Assembly (NCBI RefSeq): GCF_024171765.1
Contig: NZ_JAMTCI010000001.1
Coordinates: 1,341,137 to 1,405,136 of the forward strand
DNA: 64,000 nt
Direction of reading: 5' to 3'
Origin: Williamsia deligens
Lineage (GTDB): Bacteria > Actinomycetota > Actinomycetes > Mycobacteriales > Mycobacteriaceae
Shown here one piece after another: positions 38,928 through 47,483 of this stretch. The notes below the pieces were generated by a model. That model was not told where the DNA came from, made no database searches, and worked only from the letters and a program-made list of their open reading frames with translations. Each line of letters opens with the position of its first letter. Position 1 is the stretch's first letter. A program made the position numbers and the translations under genes.

Positions 38928-39496
38928 ACGCGTTGCCCGCCGGCGTCAACCGGCTTATCACGTTCCTTCTCGGCGCGGTGTTCATCGTCGTCGGTGCCGG
39001 CGCGATCGCGTGGGAGCTCAAGGTGCGACAGGTCCGCGACCAGCTCGACAAGGTCGACCTGTCCTGGTTCGAGCGCGCTCCTCGTGAGGGCTGGTGGCTC
39101 TATGTCCTCATCGGGATCGCGGTGGGCGGCATCCTCATCGGTCTGCTGCTGCTGGCCCTGAACAGCCGTCCGCGCAAGACCGGGGCGGTCGTGCTGCCCG
39201 GCAGTGACGCGTCGGGGACCCTCTCGGTGAACCCGTCGAAGATCGCCGCCGCCGTCGCCGACGATCTCGAGCGGCACCGACTGGTGTCGTCGACGCGCTC
39301 CCGAGCGGTCGACGACCGCAAGCGGAAGCTGGTCGAGGTCACTGTCGTGGCCGACGCCGACCGCGACTTCGCCGAGCTGGCCGAGCTCGTCGGCCGCGCA
39401 GAACAGCAGGTCGCCGCGGCACTGCCCGGCAGCGAGATCCGACCACGGTTCCAGATCCACCTGAACACGGTCAAGAAGCCGGTCCGCGTCAGCTGA
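38924..39496 (+). CDS. amaP: AmaP-like alkaline shock membrane anchor protein
   Basis: A 190-residue protein with two N-terminal transmembrane helices (about 10-28 and 57-77, separated by a WELKVRQVRDQLDKVDLSWF loop) and a C-terminal cytoplasmic Asp23-like domain. This is the AmaP architecture; AmaP anchors Asp23 to the membrane in firmicutes. The GTG overlaps the DUF6286 stop. Last gene of the operon, followed by a strong terminator. Confidence 0.85.
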   Translation: MNALPAGVNRLITFLLGAVFIVVGAGAIAWELKVRQVRDQLDKVDLSWFERAPREGWWLYVLIGIAVGGILIGLLLLALNSRPRKTGAVVLPGSDASGTLSVNPSKIAAAVADDLERHRLVSSTRSRAVDDRKRKLVEVTVVADADRDFAELAELVGRAEQQVAAALPGSEIRPRFQIHLNTVKKPVRVS

Positions 39497-39516
39497 CGCG
39501 CAGTGTGTGACACGAG

Positions 39517-39544
39517 GGGCCCGGGGCGCCATCGCCCCGGGCCC
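39517..39544. terminator. Strong bidirectional hairpin terminator
   Basis: A perfect 12-bp stem (GGGCCCGGGGCG with CGCCCCGGGCCC) with a 4-nt loop, followed by ttcgtct. It lies between the amaP stop (39496) and the convergent copA stop (39574). Confidence 0.9.
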
Positions 39545-39573
39545 TTCGTCTGTCGCAAATGTGCTGCGGTCGG

Positions 39574-41868
39574 CTACCGGAACCGTCGCAGTCGCAAGCT
39601 GTTCGTCACGACGAAGACCGACGAGAAGGCCATCGCCGCGCCGGCGAACATCGGGTTCAGCAGCCCAGTCGCCGCGAGGGGCAGCGCCGCGAGGTTGTAG
39701 GCGAACGCCCAGAACAGGTTTCCGTGGATGATCCTGCGCGTGGCCCGGGCCAGCCGGATCGCGTCGACCGTCGACGTCAGCTCGCCGGACATCACGGTGA
39801 CGTCCGCCGACGCGATGGCGGCATCGGTGCCCGTGCCCATGGCCAGACCGAGGTCAGCCGTCGCGAGCGCGGCCGCGTCGTTGACGCCGTCGCCGACCAT
39901 CGCGACGCGAGCACCGTCGGCGCGCATGCGCATCACCACCGACGCCTTGTCGGCCGGCAGCACGCCGGCGATGACGCGGTCGATGCCGACCACTCGGGCG
40001 ACCGCCCTCGCCGCGCCCTCGTTGTCCCCGGTGAGCAGCACCGGGGTGAGCCCGAGGTCGCGGAACCGTGCGATCGCCTCCGCCGATGACTCCTTGACCT
40101 CGTCGGACACGACCACGACTCCGCGGACGGCTCCGTCCCATCCCACGGCCACGGCTGTCGCCCCCGCCGACTCCGCCGCGTCCACGGCATCGGTCAGAGC
40201 CGCGTCGACATGGTGTCCCGTGTCCTCGAGCCAGGCGATCCGCCCCGCCGCCACAGAGACGCCATCGAATGTGGCCGCCACACCGCGCCCCGGCTCGGCC
40301 ACGAAATCGCTCACTGGGTATGACGTGCTCCCACCCCGGCGGTCGGCGGCCCCGCGGACGATCGCGCGCGCGATCGGGTGTTCCGATCGCGACTCGACTG
40401 CCGCGGCCCGCGCCACGAGCTCGTCCACGTCCTGCCCGGGAGCGGGGATGACGTCGACGAGGATCATGACACCGGTCGTGACGGTCCCGGTCTTGTCGAG
40501 CACGACCGTGTCGATGCGACCGGCGCGTTCCAACGCCTCCTGACCACGGATAAGGACGCCGAGCTGCGCACCGCGACCGGTCCCCGCCATCAGCGCGGTC
40601 GGCGTCGCCAGCCCGAGCGCGCACGGACACGCGATGATCAGGACCGCGACCGCGGCGGTGAACGCCCCGGACACACCGCCACCGGCGACGAGCCACGCGA
40701 CGAGGGTGATCACCGACAGCGCGAGCACCACGGGGACGAAGAACGCGGAGATGGTGTCCGCCAGACGCTGCAGTCCCGCGCTGCCCTCCTGTGCCTGTTC
40801 CACCAGGCGTGCGATCTGCGCGATCTGGGTGTCGGCGCCCACCGAGGTCGCCCGGACCGTCAGGGTCCCGTCGACGGTGATCGACGCCCCGACGACCCGG
40901 TCACCGCGTCCGACGTCGACGGGCACCGATTCACCCGTGACGGCCGAGGCGTCGACCGATGACCGCCCGTCTTCGACGACGCCGTCGACCGGGATCTTCT
41001 CGCCGGGCCGCACGAGCACCCGATCACCGACGGTGACGTCGGCGACGTCGACCGTGCGTTCGTCCCCGTCGATGAGCAACGTCGCCTGCTTGGCCCCGAC
41101 CTCGGCGAGGGCTCGCATCGCGGCTCCGGCCTCCCGCGTCGACCGTGCCTCGAGGTACCTCCCGGCGAGGAGGAAGACGGTGACCCCGGCTGCCACCTCG
41201 AGATAGATCGACGACGAGGCATCGCCGCGGTCGAGCGTGAAGGAGAAGCCGTGGCGCATCCCGGGCATGCCGGCGTGTCCGAGGAAGAGCGCGTACAGCG
41301 ACCAGCCGAAGGCGGCGGAGATCCCGATCGACACGAGCGTGTCCATGGTCGTCGCGCCGTGGCGGAGGTTGCGGACGGTGGCCACGTGGAACGGCCAGGC
41401 ACCCCAGACGACGACCGGCGCCGCGAGCGTCAGCGACAGCCACTGCCAGTTGTCGAACTGCAGCGCCGGGATCATCGCGAGCAGGACGACGGGGATCCCC
41501 AGCAGCGCGGAGATGCGCAGGCGGTTCCGGAGATCGGCGGCGTTCCCACCGTGGGATCCATGATCACCGTCCGCCGGGGCGTCGGCAGGGGCGGCGTCCG
41601 GAGAGTGGGTGGCTGGGGTCCGGGCGACGGCGCGGTAGCCGGCCGCGGCGACCTGACCGGCGAGCTCGGAGACGGTCACGTCGGCGGGATGGTCGACGCG
41701 GGCACTGCCGGTCGCGAAGTTCACCGTCGCCTCGACGCCGTCGATCTTGTTGAGGCGCCGCTGGATCCGCGCCGCACACGACGCGCAGGTCATGCCCTCG
41801 ATGTCGAAGCGGGCGGTGGCCGTCGCGGACGGGGTGACCTGATCCAGGGCGTCCGTCGTCGGCGTCAC
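39574..41868 (-). CDS. copA: Copper-exporting P1B-type ATPase
   Basis: A 764-residue ATPase. One N-terminal heavy-metal-associated domain has [10 protein letters not shown] (C28, C31), with a His-rich linker (DGDHGSHGG). Eight transmembrane helices include the CPC metal site ([17 protein letters not shown]). The actuator carries TGESVP, the phosphorylation loop DKTGTVTTG, and the hinge [18 protein letters not shown]. It pumps Cu+ out of the cytoplasm. GTG start overlaps the copZ stop (GTGA). Third gene of csoR-copZ-copA. Confidence 0.96.
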   Translation of the reverse strand: MTPTTDALDQVTPSATATARFDIEGMTCASCAARIQRRLNKIDGVEATVNFATGSARVDHPADVTVSELAGQVAAAGYRAVARTPATHSPDAAPADAPADGDHGSHGGNAADLRNRLRISALLGIPVVLLAMIPALQFDNWQWLSLTLAAPVVVWGAWPFHVATVRNLRHGATTMDTLVSIGISAAFGWSLYALFLGHAGMPGMRHGFSFTLDRGDASSSIYLEVAAGVTVFLLAGRYLEARSTREAGAAMRALAEVGAKQATLLIDGDERTVDVADVTVGDRVLVRPGEKIPVDGVVEDGRSSVDASAVTGESVPVDVGRGDRVVGASITVDGTLTVRATSVGADTQIAQIARLVEQAQEGSAGLQRLADTISAFFVPVVLALSVITLVAWLVAGGGVSGAFTAAVAVLIIACPCALGLATPTALMAGTGRGAQLGVLIRGQEALERAGRIDTVVLDKTGTVTTGVMILVDVIPAPGQDVDELVARAAAVESRSEHPIARAIVRGAADRRGGSTSYPVSDFVAEPGRGVAATFDGVSVAAGRIAWLEDTGHHVDAALTDAVDAAESAGATAVAVGWDGAVRGVVVVSDEVKESSAEAIARFRDLGLTPVLLTGDNEGAARAVARVVGIDRVIAGVLPADKASVVMRMRADGARVAMVGDGVNDAAALATADLGLAMGTGTDAAIASADVTVMSGELTSTVDAIRLARATRRIIHGNLFWAFAYNLAALPLAATGLLNPMFAGAAMAFSSVFVVTNSLRLRRFR

Positions 41869-42071
41869 GACCCCAGCTCGTAACCCGCCTCGTCGACCGC
41901 TGCGGCGACCGCAGCTCGGTCCGGCTCGGCGTCGGAGTGGATCGTGAGTCCGCCGGAGGTGAGGTCGACCTCGACGCCGGTCACGCCGGGGATCTGCCCG
42001 ACCTCCTCGGACACCGCGCGCACGCAGTGCTCGCAGGTCATCCCGGAGACGGTGTAGGTGCTGACGGTCAT
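41865..42071 (-). CDS. copZ: Copper chaperone (HMA domain)
   Basis: A 68-residue single heavy-metal-associated domain with [17 protein letters not shown] (CxxC at 13-16). It carries Cu+ to CopA, whose gene overlaps it. Starts 31 bp after the csoR stop. Confidence 0.95.
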   Translation of the reverse strand: MTVSTYTVSGMTCEHCVRAVSEEVGQIPGVTGVEVDLTSGGLTIHSDAEPDRAAVAAAVDEAGYELGS

Positions 42072-42101
42072 GGGACCTTCTTCGTGTCGTGGTGGATGGG
42101 G

Positions 42102-42398
42102 TCAGGACCGGACGAGTCGCGTGATGGCGTCCATCGCCTCGTCGACCTTGGCCTGGCCCAGTGCGGGGTCCTCGCGCGCGGCGTCGACCACGCAGTGGCT
42201 CATGTGCTCCTCGAGCAGTCCGAGACTGACGGCATGCAGCGCCTTCGTCATGGCGGTGACCTGCGTCAGGATGTCGATGCAGTAGGCCTCGTCGTCGACC
42301 ATCCGCTGCAGTCCCCGCGCCTGACCCTCGATCCGGCGCAGACGCTTGAGGTAGTCGTCTTTGCGGTGGATGTAGCCGTGCTGGTGCGTCTCGGCCAT
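42102..42398 (-). CDS. csoR: Copper-sensing repressor CsoR
   Basis: A 98-residue all-helical metalloregulator. Family ligands are visible: C40 in [10 protein letters not shown], then HAVSLG and [12 protein letters not shown] supplying the His and second Cys of the C-H-C copper site. An N-terminal HQHGYIH segment adds histidines. Cu+ binding releases it from DNA. Two CsoR-like palindromes precede it (42419-42435, 42458-42472). The ATG at 42398 follows a ggaggcgc ribosome site. Confidence 0.96.
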   Translation of the reverse strand: MAETHQHGYIHRKDDYLKRLRRIEGQARGLQRMVDDEAYCIDILTQVTAMTKALHAVSLGLLEEHMSHCVVDAAREDPALGQAKVDEAMDAITRLVRS

Positions 42399-42418
42399 GG
42401 CGCCTCCTGGAGTTCGGG

Positions 42419-42435
42419 ATACCCCCACTAGGTAT
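42419..42435. promoter_or_regulatory. CsoR operator, proximal (imperfect)
   Basis: ATACCCCCACTAGGTAT, with ATACC/GGTAT arms around a C-rich centre, 21 bp upstream of the csoR start codon. It matches the C-run/G-run palindromes bound by CsoR, with one half weaker. Confidence 0.65.
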
Positions 42436-42457
42436 ACGCCGAAACACGCTGTCCGGC

Positions 42458-42472
42458 TACCCCCTGGGGGTA
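42458..42472. promoter_or_regulatory. CsoR operator, distal (perfect arms)
   Basis: TACCCCCTGGGGGTA, 7-bp arms around a single central base, a near-ideal CsoR box. It lies 60 bp upstream of csoR and 52 bp upstream of the divergent dioxygenase gene, so it may influence both. Confidence 0.8.
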
Positions 42473-42523
42473 TCAGCTGTCGGTCGTCGCGCGAGATCAC
42501 CTGACCGGTCGTAACCTCGGCGG

Positions 42524-43372
42524 ATGGGTGCGGCGAACGATCACGGCGTCTTCGGGGTGGACGAGACGGCGGACCTCCTGTGGTTCTACGACATGCACGG
42601 GTACGCCATCCTGCGCGGACTCGTCGACGAGGCGCGGTTGGCGCAGATCGAAGCCGAGTGCACCGAGGCGCAGGCGCGGGTGGCCGGCGGAGAACTCGCC
42701 GGACGGCACGGGTCGACGGTCTTTCTCGACGAGGACGTGTCGGTGTCGGCGAGGGTGGTGAACTACGTCGAGTACGTGTCCGAGGTGTCCCCGGCGGTGG
42801 CCGAGGCGGTCACCGACCCGGTGCTGGCCTCGGTGATGCGGGCGATCCTCGGTCCGGAGTGTTGGCTCCGGGCGCACGAGCAGTTCGGGGTCGTCTACCA
42901 GGATGCGCGGCCCGGGCGCGATTCCGGCTACGCACGGATCGGGTGGCACTCGGACTGGCAGGCCGGGCCGAGTCTCGACGTGTGGCCGAGCACCGCTTTC
43001 ACCATCCATGTCGACGGCACGAGCCCCGCCAACGGGTTCCTGAGAGTCGTTCCCGGCAGCCATCTCTGGGCCACGCCGGCACCGTTCCGCAACGCGAACG
43101 GGGTGACGGTTCCCGACAGCGCACGTGCGACCGGGGGTCGCACCGATCGGACACCGCCGTTCGACATGCCCCTGCGATTCGAGAAGATGCGCGGCGAGGT
43201 CGCAGTGTACGCCGAGGCCGGGGACGTCCTCCTGCACGATGCCTACCTGTGGCACTCGGCCGCACGCGCCACCGACGACGACACGCGCCGACGGCACGTG
43301 CGAGGTGGCTATTTCGGCGGCGTGCGACCGCCCGCAGGCGTCGAGGAATTCATCAAGAACGCCGCCCGCTGA
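42524..43372 (+). CDS. Phytanoyl-CoA dioxygenase (PhyH)-family protein
   Basis: A 282-residue Fe(II)/2-oxoglutarate oxygenase-like protein. The facial triad is visible as IGWHSDWQAGPS (H-x-D) and LLHDAYLWHSAARATDDD (distal His), with an Arg downstream (RRRHVRGGY) for 2-oxoglutarate. Substrates of this family range from phytanoyl-CoA to ectoine. GXLRVVPGSH-like FLRVVPGSHLW is typical. It is divergent from csoR; a copper link is not expected. Confidence 0.87.
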   Translation: MGAANDHGVFGVDETADLLWFYDMHGYAILRGLVDEARLAQIEAECTEAQARVAGGELAGRHGSTVFLDEDVSVSARVVNYVEYVSEVSPAVAEAVTDPVLASVMRAILGPECWLRAHEQFGVVYQDARPGRDSGYARIGWHSDWQAGPSLDVWPSTAFTIHVDGTSPANGFLRVVPGSHLWATPAPFRNANGVTVPDSARATGGRTDRTPPFDMPLRFEKMRGEVAVYAEAGDVLLHDAYLWHSAARATDDDTRRRHVRGGYFGGVRPPAGVEEFIKNAAR

Positions 43373-43538
43373 CGCCTCTGATCAGACCGGCCGGGCCAGG
43401 CTCCCCCGGTACTCACGCATGGCGTTGGCTCCGGGCCAAATCGAGGGTGGGTCCTGAGGCGAACCGAAGCCCGGTTGCCCCTGGCTCTCACATGAAGACA
43501 CTCGCACGTGGCTGCGGCCCACAGCGTCGACGAGCTGC

Positions 43539-44012
43539 TCATCCCGCGGGGATGCCCACCCGTTCACGTTCGAGGTACGTACGCAGACAACCCAGCGCTG
43601 CTGCCGTGCCCGCCAACTCCTCGTCACCGAGAGCTGGGGTCAGCAACTGTTCCAGGCACCGCAGATAGGTCCCCTCGGCTCGCACGGCCACCCTGTCGCC
43701 GTCGGCGGTGAGGCTCACCAGCGACGAACGCCGGTCGTCGGGATTCGTATCCCGCATCACCCACCCCCGCTCTTGCAGGCGGTCGACGCCCTTGCTGATC
43801 GCCCCCATACCCGCGGCGAAGTAGGCGGCGACATCCGCGACGCGCGATCGGGGACGCGCTCGAAAATATCGCAGGAGTTCGTACTGCGTTGTCGTCAGCG
43901 AGTGTTCAGCCCTGAGCTGTTCACCCACCGCGTTGTAGAGGCGAGTCTCGCATCGCACCAGATCGTCGAACAGTGACGCACGGATCAGGCCAGCCTCATT
44001 GTTGGTTGCCAC
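43539..44012 (-). CDS. MarR-family transcriptional regulator
   Basis: A 157-residue MarR winged-helix protein: AEHSLTTTQYELLRYFRARP, ADVAAYFAAGMGAISKGVDR and wing RDTNPDDRRSSLVSLTADGD. GTG at 44012 (VATNNEAGL) is chosen because the long upstream extension would run through the operator and into the divergent gene. A 34-bp inverted repeat (44009-44042) overlaps this start codon. It probably represses itself and the divergent esterase at 44078. Confidence 0.88.
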   Translation of the reverse strand: MATNNEAGLIRASLFDDLVRCETRLYNAVGEQLRAEHSLTTTQYELLRYFRARPRSRVADVAAYFAAGMGAISKGVDRLQERGWVMRDTNPDDRRSSLVSLTADGDRVAVRAEGTYLRCLEQLLTPALGDEELAGTAAALGCLRTYLERERVGIPAG

Positions 44013-44042
44013 GGCATGTACTTTACTGGGTGCATGCCGTGG
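44009..44042. promoter_or_regulatory. MarR operator candidate (10-bp perfect arms)
   Basis: CCACGGCATG (44009-44018), a 14-bp spacer, CATGCCGTGG (44033-44042). It covers the marR-type start codon and ends 35 bp before the esterase ATG, the expected position for a shared operator. Confidence 0.75.
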
Positions 44043-44077
44043 AATGCATCCCGGCCACGCAACGAAGAAGGCAGAAG

Positions 44078-44980
44078 ATGAGTATCGAGCAGCGGCGAGC
44101 GTTGACATCACGGTTGCGGCAGGCCTTCGGTTCGAGCGCGCCGGCGTCGGTCGAGCAGATGCGCGACGGGTTCGCCCGGTTCATGGGTACGTTCGCGATC
44201 CCCTCGGGGGTGAGGTGCACAGCGGCCGACGTCGGCGGCGTTCGAGCGGTCGTCGTGGAACCGGAGGGGCCAACAGCGGCGGGAATCATCCTCTACTTTC
44301 ACGGTGGTTCGTTCCTGCTCGGTTCCCCCGAGACGGCCCTCGCGCTGACCGCCCACCTGGTGGAGCGCACTCACGTTCGGGCGATTTCGATCGACTACGC
44401 GCTTGCCCCCGAACTCCCGTTTCCTGCTGCGATCGGAGACTGTCTCAACGCCTACCGTGCCCTCCTGGACAGCGGCGAGGACCCCGCGGCAATCGTTTTC
44501 GCGGGCGACTCCGCCGGGGGCGGTCTCACCGTCACGACCACCCTTGCCGCCCGGGACGCCGGGCTGCCGCTTCCCGCAGGCATCGTGGCGTTCTCACCGG
44601 GGCTCGATCACACCCGCACCGGCGAATCGATGGTCACCAACGATGGCGCCGACCCGTTGTTCACCAGAGCAGCGATGGCGCAGACCGGCTCGATGTACCT
44701 CGCCGGTCAAGATCCAGATCAGCCACTGCTGGCGCCGGCGGTGCATGCCGACCTCACAGGGTTCCCGCCCGTTTTACTCCAGGTCGGCGGGACCGAGCTT
44801 CTGCTCGACGACTCAGTACGGTTGGCCACCCGGGCGCGGGCAGCCGGCGTCGACATCATTCTCGATGTGGTCGCCGACGTCCCACACGTGTTCCCCGCGT
44901 TCGTCGAGGATCTCGACGAAGCCAGTGAAGCCCTCGACCGGGCGACACTGTTCATCACCCAACGGCTTCGCAGCCGCTGA
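44078..44980 (+). CDS. Alpha/beta hydrolase, hormone-sensitive-lipase family
   Basis: A 300-residue esterase. Oxyanion-hole motif ILYFHGGSFLLGS (HGGxF), nucleophile elbow FAGDSAGGGLT (GDSAGG), acid residue near LLDDS and catalytic His in VPHVFPAF. It acts on short- or medium-chain esters or acylated small molecules. ATG at 44078 follows a gaagaaggcagaag ribosome region. Divergent from its likely MarR repressor. Confidence 0.9.
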   Translation: MSIEQRRALTSRLRQAFGSSAPASVEQMRDGFARFMGTFAIPSGVRCTAADVGGVRAVVVEPEGPTAAGIILYFHGGSFLLGSPETALALTAHLVERTHVRAISIDYALAPELPFPAAIGDCLNAYRALLDSGEDPAAIVFAGDSAGGGLTVTTTLAARDAGLPLPAGIVAFSPGLDHTRTGESMVTNDGADPLFTRAAMAQTGSMYLAGQDPDQPLLAPAVHADLTGFPPVLLQVGGTELLLDDSVRLATRARAAGVDIILDVVADVPHVFPAFVEDLDEASEALDRATLFITQRLRSR

Positions 44981-45316
44981 CCTGTCACCGGTCCCTAGAA
45001 CCCCGCGCCTACGCGCACCTGCAAGCAACGAAACCCGACACCCAGCGTGGGCCCTGTCGGACTCACCTGCGCGCCCCAGTCCCCCGCTCCATCGCACCAG
45101 TCGCAGTCAACCAACCCGCACGCGCGGAATACTGGCCCCGAGGTCATGGTGGGAACGATCTCGATCACTGATCCGCCACACCAGCCTCCCCGGCGCCAGC
45201 CACTCCCCAGCTCGAGATCACGCGTGATCTCGTCACATGAAGGCCCTGAGGACGTTATCGGCGTCGCGGTGACCCGGGTGTGGGGCGGTCGTCGGTTCAC
45301 TTGCCGACCGTCGGCG
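44981..45316. other. Intergenic stretch carrying repeat copy 1
   Basis: No convincing gene. A minus-strand frame ending at 44995 could encode a Cys/Trp-containing peptide, but its start would lie in the ANTAR gene, and a plus-strand frame is equally open. The last 110 bp hold the first copy of the direct repeat (45209-45303), in which the codons for the C-terminus of a DinB-like protein (QLEITRDLVT, stop) survive without the rest of the gene. Confidence 0.6.
45209..45303 (+). repeat. Direct repeat copy 1 (about 95 bp)
   Basis: About 90% identical to 57701-57794, in the same orientation. It contains a perfect 20-bp palindrome CGAGATCACGCGTGATCTCG (45213-45232); copy 2 has one mismatch in it. 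Copy 1 looks like the detached 3' end plus downstream flank of the DinB gene intact at copy 2. Confidence 0.9.
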
Positions 45317-46036
45317 TCACAACAGGTCCGTCGGGGGGTGGTCAGCGGTGATGAGCCGCTCGGCAAGGGCGACGACCTTGACGTTGGTATCCATCGACAC
45401 CCGTTTGAGCATGCCGAACGCGGCGTGGGAATCGAGCGAATAGCGTTCCATCAGTACACCTTTCGCTTGGCCAAGGATGTCGCGGGACGCCAGCGCTTCC
45501 GCGAATTGGCGTTCACGTTGCGCGGCGTGCGCTGCCAGGGCGATGACGGTGGCGAAGGTCGCCGCTGTGGTCACTGCTGCGGTGTCGAATGCGGCGTGAA
45601 CGGGGCTGTACACAGCGAGTGCCGCGCGCGCCTGGTGGGTGCGAAACAGATGTATGGGCAGAACACACCGCACCGGTGTCTGCTGCACTGCGTATGTGCT
45701 GAACGTCGGCCACGGGTTGCGGTGGTGCAGGTCCACGGGCTCCCCGGAGCCGGCGCGGTAACTCGCGGCTGTCGCCAGGGTCGGGCCGCCGCCGGTGGCG
45801 ACGCGCTCGAGTCGCAGTAGGTCTCTGGCAACGTCGTCGGTTGCCGCGACGGTGCTGACCGAGCGGGCGTCGATGACGACGATCCCTGCGTGATGAGCGG
45901 TGTCGATTGTGTCGACGACCCCGCGCACCAGAGCTTGGAGGGTGGCGGCAACCGTGGCCTCGTCAGGTTTCTGCTGGTGGAGACGGGTTGTTTCCGCAGC
46001 AATAGTGCAGACGAGCTCGTTGTCGGGATGAAGCAT
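45317..46036 (-). CDS. GAF-ANTAR domain regulator
   Basis: A 239-residue protein. An N-terminal GAF-like sensor (about 20-165) is followed by a C-terminal ANTAR domain (about 172-232): EALASRDILGQAKGVLMERY, then LDSHAAFGMLKRVSMDTNVK. ANTAR proteins bind paired RNA hairpins and prevent transcription termination. No obvious target RNA is adjacent, though a 20-codon ORF with a strong ribosome site lies just upstream on the other strand. Common in actinomycetes, with stress-related roles suspected. Confidence 0.9.
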   Translation of the reverse strand: MLHPDNELVCTIAAETTRLHQQKPDEATVAATLQALVRGVVDTIDTAHHAGIVVIDARSVSTVAATDDVARDLLRLERVATGGGPTLATAASYRAGSGEPVDLHHRNPWPTFSTYAVQQTPVRCVLPIHLFRTHQARAALAVYSPVHAAFDTAAVTTAATFATVIALAAHAAQRERQFAEALASRDILGQAKGVLMERYSLDSHAAFGMLKRVSMDTNVKVVALAERLITADHPPTDLL

Positions 46037-46915
46037 CTATGTCAGGAGGTCCATGACGACAAGAATCATGACTACCCAGTTCTCGTTCGCGCGCCGTTCA
46101 ACGCTGGAGCAGTAGCGTTCGGCCCCCGATCCTGGACGCTCGACTCGACGCAATACTCTACAGGAAGCTCAGGAAACCACGGCGGCGTGTCCCAGACCAA
46201 CGTCACCGGAGCCAGGCCGGCGGTGGCCCGATGGTCGGTTGTCGAGCACCTGGCCGAGCAGGGACAGACCACTGCCTCCCCGACGGGACGTTCACATGGT
46301 GCGGGTCAGACGCCGTCGAACACATGCCCGGGATCGGTCCGCGTCCGTCGGGGCACAGCGTGGCACAGGTGAGGCCACCATGGAACCGAAAACGCCTGCA
46401 GGGCAGCCTCTTTCGTCCCGTCCTGTCATCGGCTTCCGACTAGGACCAGTTCGAACGTGCACGACAGGAGCACTCAGCGTCGAGGACGAGGCGCGCGGTC
46501 ATTCCCCGGGCGGCTCAGACGCCTGTGGATGCCACACAGCCGCCGAACGGAAGAAGTCCCGGGCCTGCTGATCAGGCGGTGTCGCGGCGGGCTGCTTCAC
46601 CACGACACCTCGACGGCCCGTGAGTCGCCGTATGGTCGGGATTACCTGCACGAAGCACCCGTCAAACACCCGACCCGCACCACCGGGGGACCGAGCGTCG
46701 CGCCCTTGCGGCGATGACCGTCGACCGCGTCCCCGCGACGTCGACGTGAAGCGTCGGCGGCTTTCCCGGCGGACCCGTGCGCGCGCCAACGCCGTCGTCT
46801 CGTCGACACGGCCATGCACGGCCGCCTCGAGCTCGACGTGTTTCGTGGCCGGGGCGCGTGCCGGACCGGGTGCCGCATCACCCGCACCCCGGTCGCGCCC
46901 GTGACCCAGGCGGGG
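46037..46915. other. 0.9-kb stretch without a convincing gene
   Basis: Frames on both strands are open for up to about 100 codons, but they are Arg/Pro-rich and look like composition artefacts. No family, frame-shifted homologue or insertion-sequence end could be recognised. The only item with positive evidence is a 20-codon ORF at 46053 with a strong ribosome site. Probably decayed or regulatory DNA inside the accessory block. Confidence 0.5.
46053..46115 (+). CDS. Possible 20-residue leader peptide
   Basis: ATG 46053 is preceded at 2-nt spacing by a consensus Shine-Dalgarno (AGGAGGT, 46044-46050), unusually strong for this window. It encodes MTTRIMTTQFSFARRSTLEQ then TAG. It starts 17 bp from the divergent ANTAR gene. 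The short spacing and lack of a downstream gene weaken the call; it may be a leader or chance. Confidence 0.3.
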   Translation: MTTRIMTTQFSFARRSTLEQ

Positions 46916-47428
46916 TCAGGCCGGCCGGCCGGGTCTCGGGGGGCTTGTCACGGCGCTCTGCGCGCTGGGGTCGTGCCGGCGTCGCTTGATGAAGTAGATG
47001 GTGCTGCTGCTGGCGGCGATGAGCATGGCCACGACGAGGGTGGGCAGCACCATCCTTGACCATTCGTGGTGCTCGACGAGCTCGCCCATCTCCTTGATGG
47101 CGATGAACGTGCCACCGAGCGCGACCACGAACCACCCAGCCGCTTTGTGGAGGAAGCCGGCGCGTTGGGCTCGCTCCGCCGGTGTGAGTCTGGCGAGGAC
47201 ATCGTCTCGGTACCTGTTGCTGCGTCGGCGGCGGAGGATGAGCATGAATGGCGGCAGGAGCCACCACCAGGCCGAGGGCGGTGGGGGCGGGGCGGGCAGC
47301 CTGTTCGAGGTTTCGGCTGCGGCGCGCTGGTCTTGCTCGAGTAGTTCGACGGCGCCTTGGTAGAGCGGGCCCGCGACGAGCAGCCATGCGCCGAGGAAGC
47401 CGCTCCATGCGATGACCGTCTCGGTCAC
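46916..47428 (-). CDS. Membrane protein of unknown function
   Basis: A 170-residue protein with three or four hydrophobic segments: FLGAWLLVAGPLYQGAVELL near the N-terminus, a Pro-rich PAPPPPPSAWWWLLPPFMLI, then GWFVVALGGTFIAIKEMGEL and MVLPTLVVAMLIAASSSTIY. A basic RRRRSNRYRDDVLARLTPAE loop lies between. GTG start (VTETVIAW). Not recognised; it lies 55 bp downstream of the TetR gene on the same strand. Confidence 0.7.
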   Translation of the reverse strand: MTETVIAWSGFLGAWLLVAGPLYQGAVELLEQDQRAAAETSNRLPAPPPPPSAWWWLLPPFMLILRRRRSNRYRDDVLARLTPAERAQRAGFLHKAAGWFVVALGGTFIAIKEMGELVEHHEWSRMVLPTLVVAMLIAASSSTIYFIKRRRHDPSAQSAVTSPPRPGRPA

Positions 47429-47483
47429 GACGCGCTCCGATCTGTTCTGGTCACCTGATTCCGAAATCAGTCGAGGTGGGCTG

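Noticed and set aside
44995-45366. 123-codon minus-strand frame with Cys/Trp-rich C-terminus
   Set aside because: Its start falls inside the ANTAR gene and it crosses repeat copy 1; no homology recognisable, so kept only as a note in the intergenic entry.
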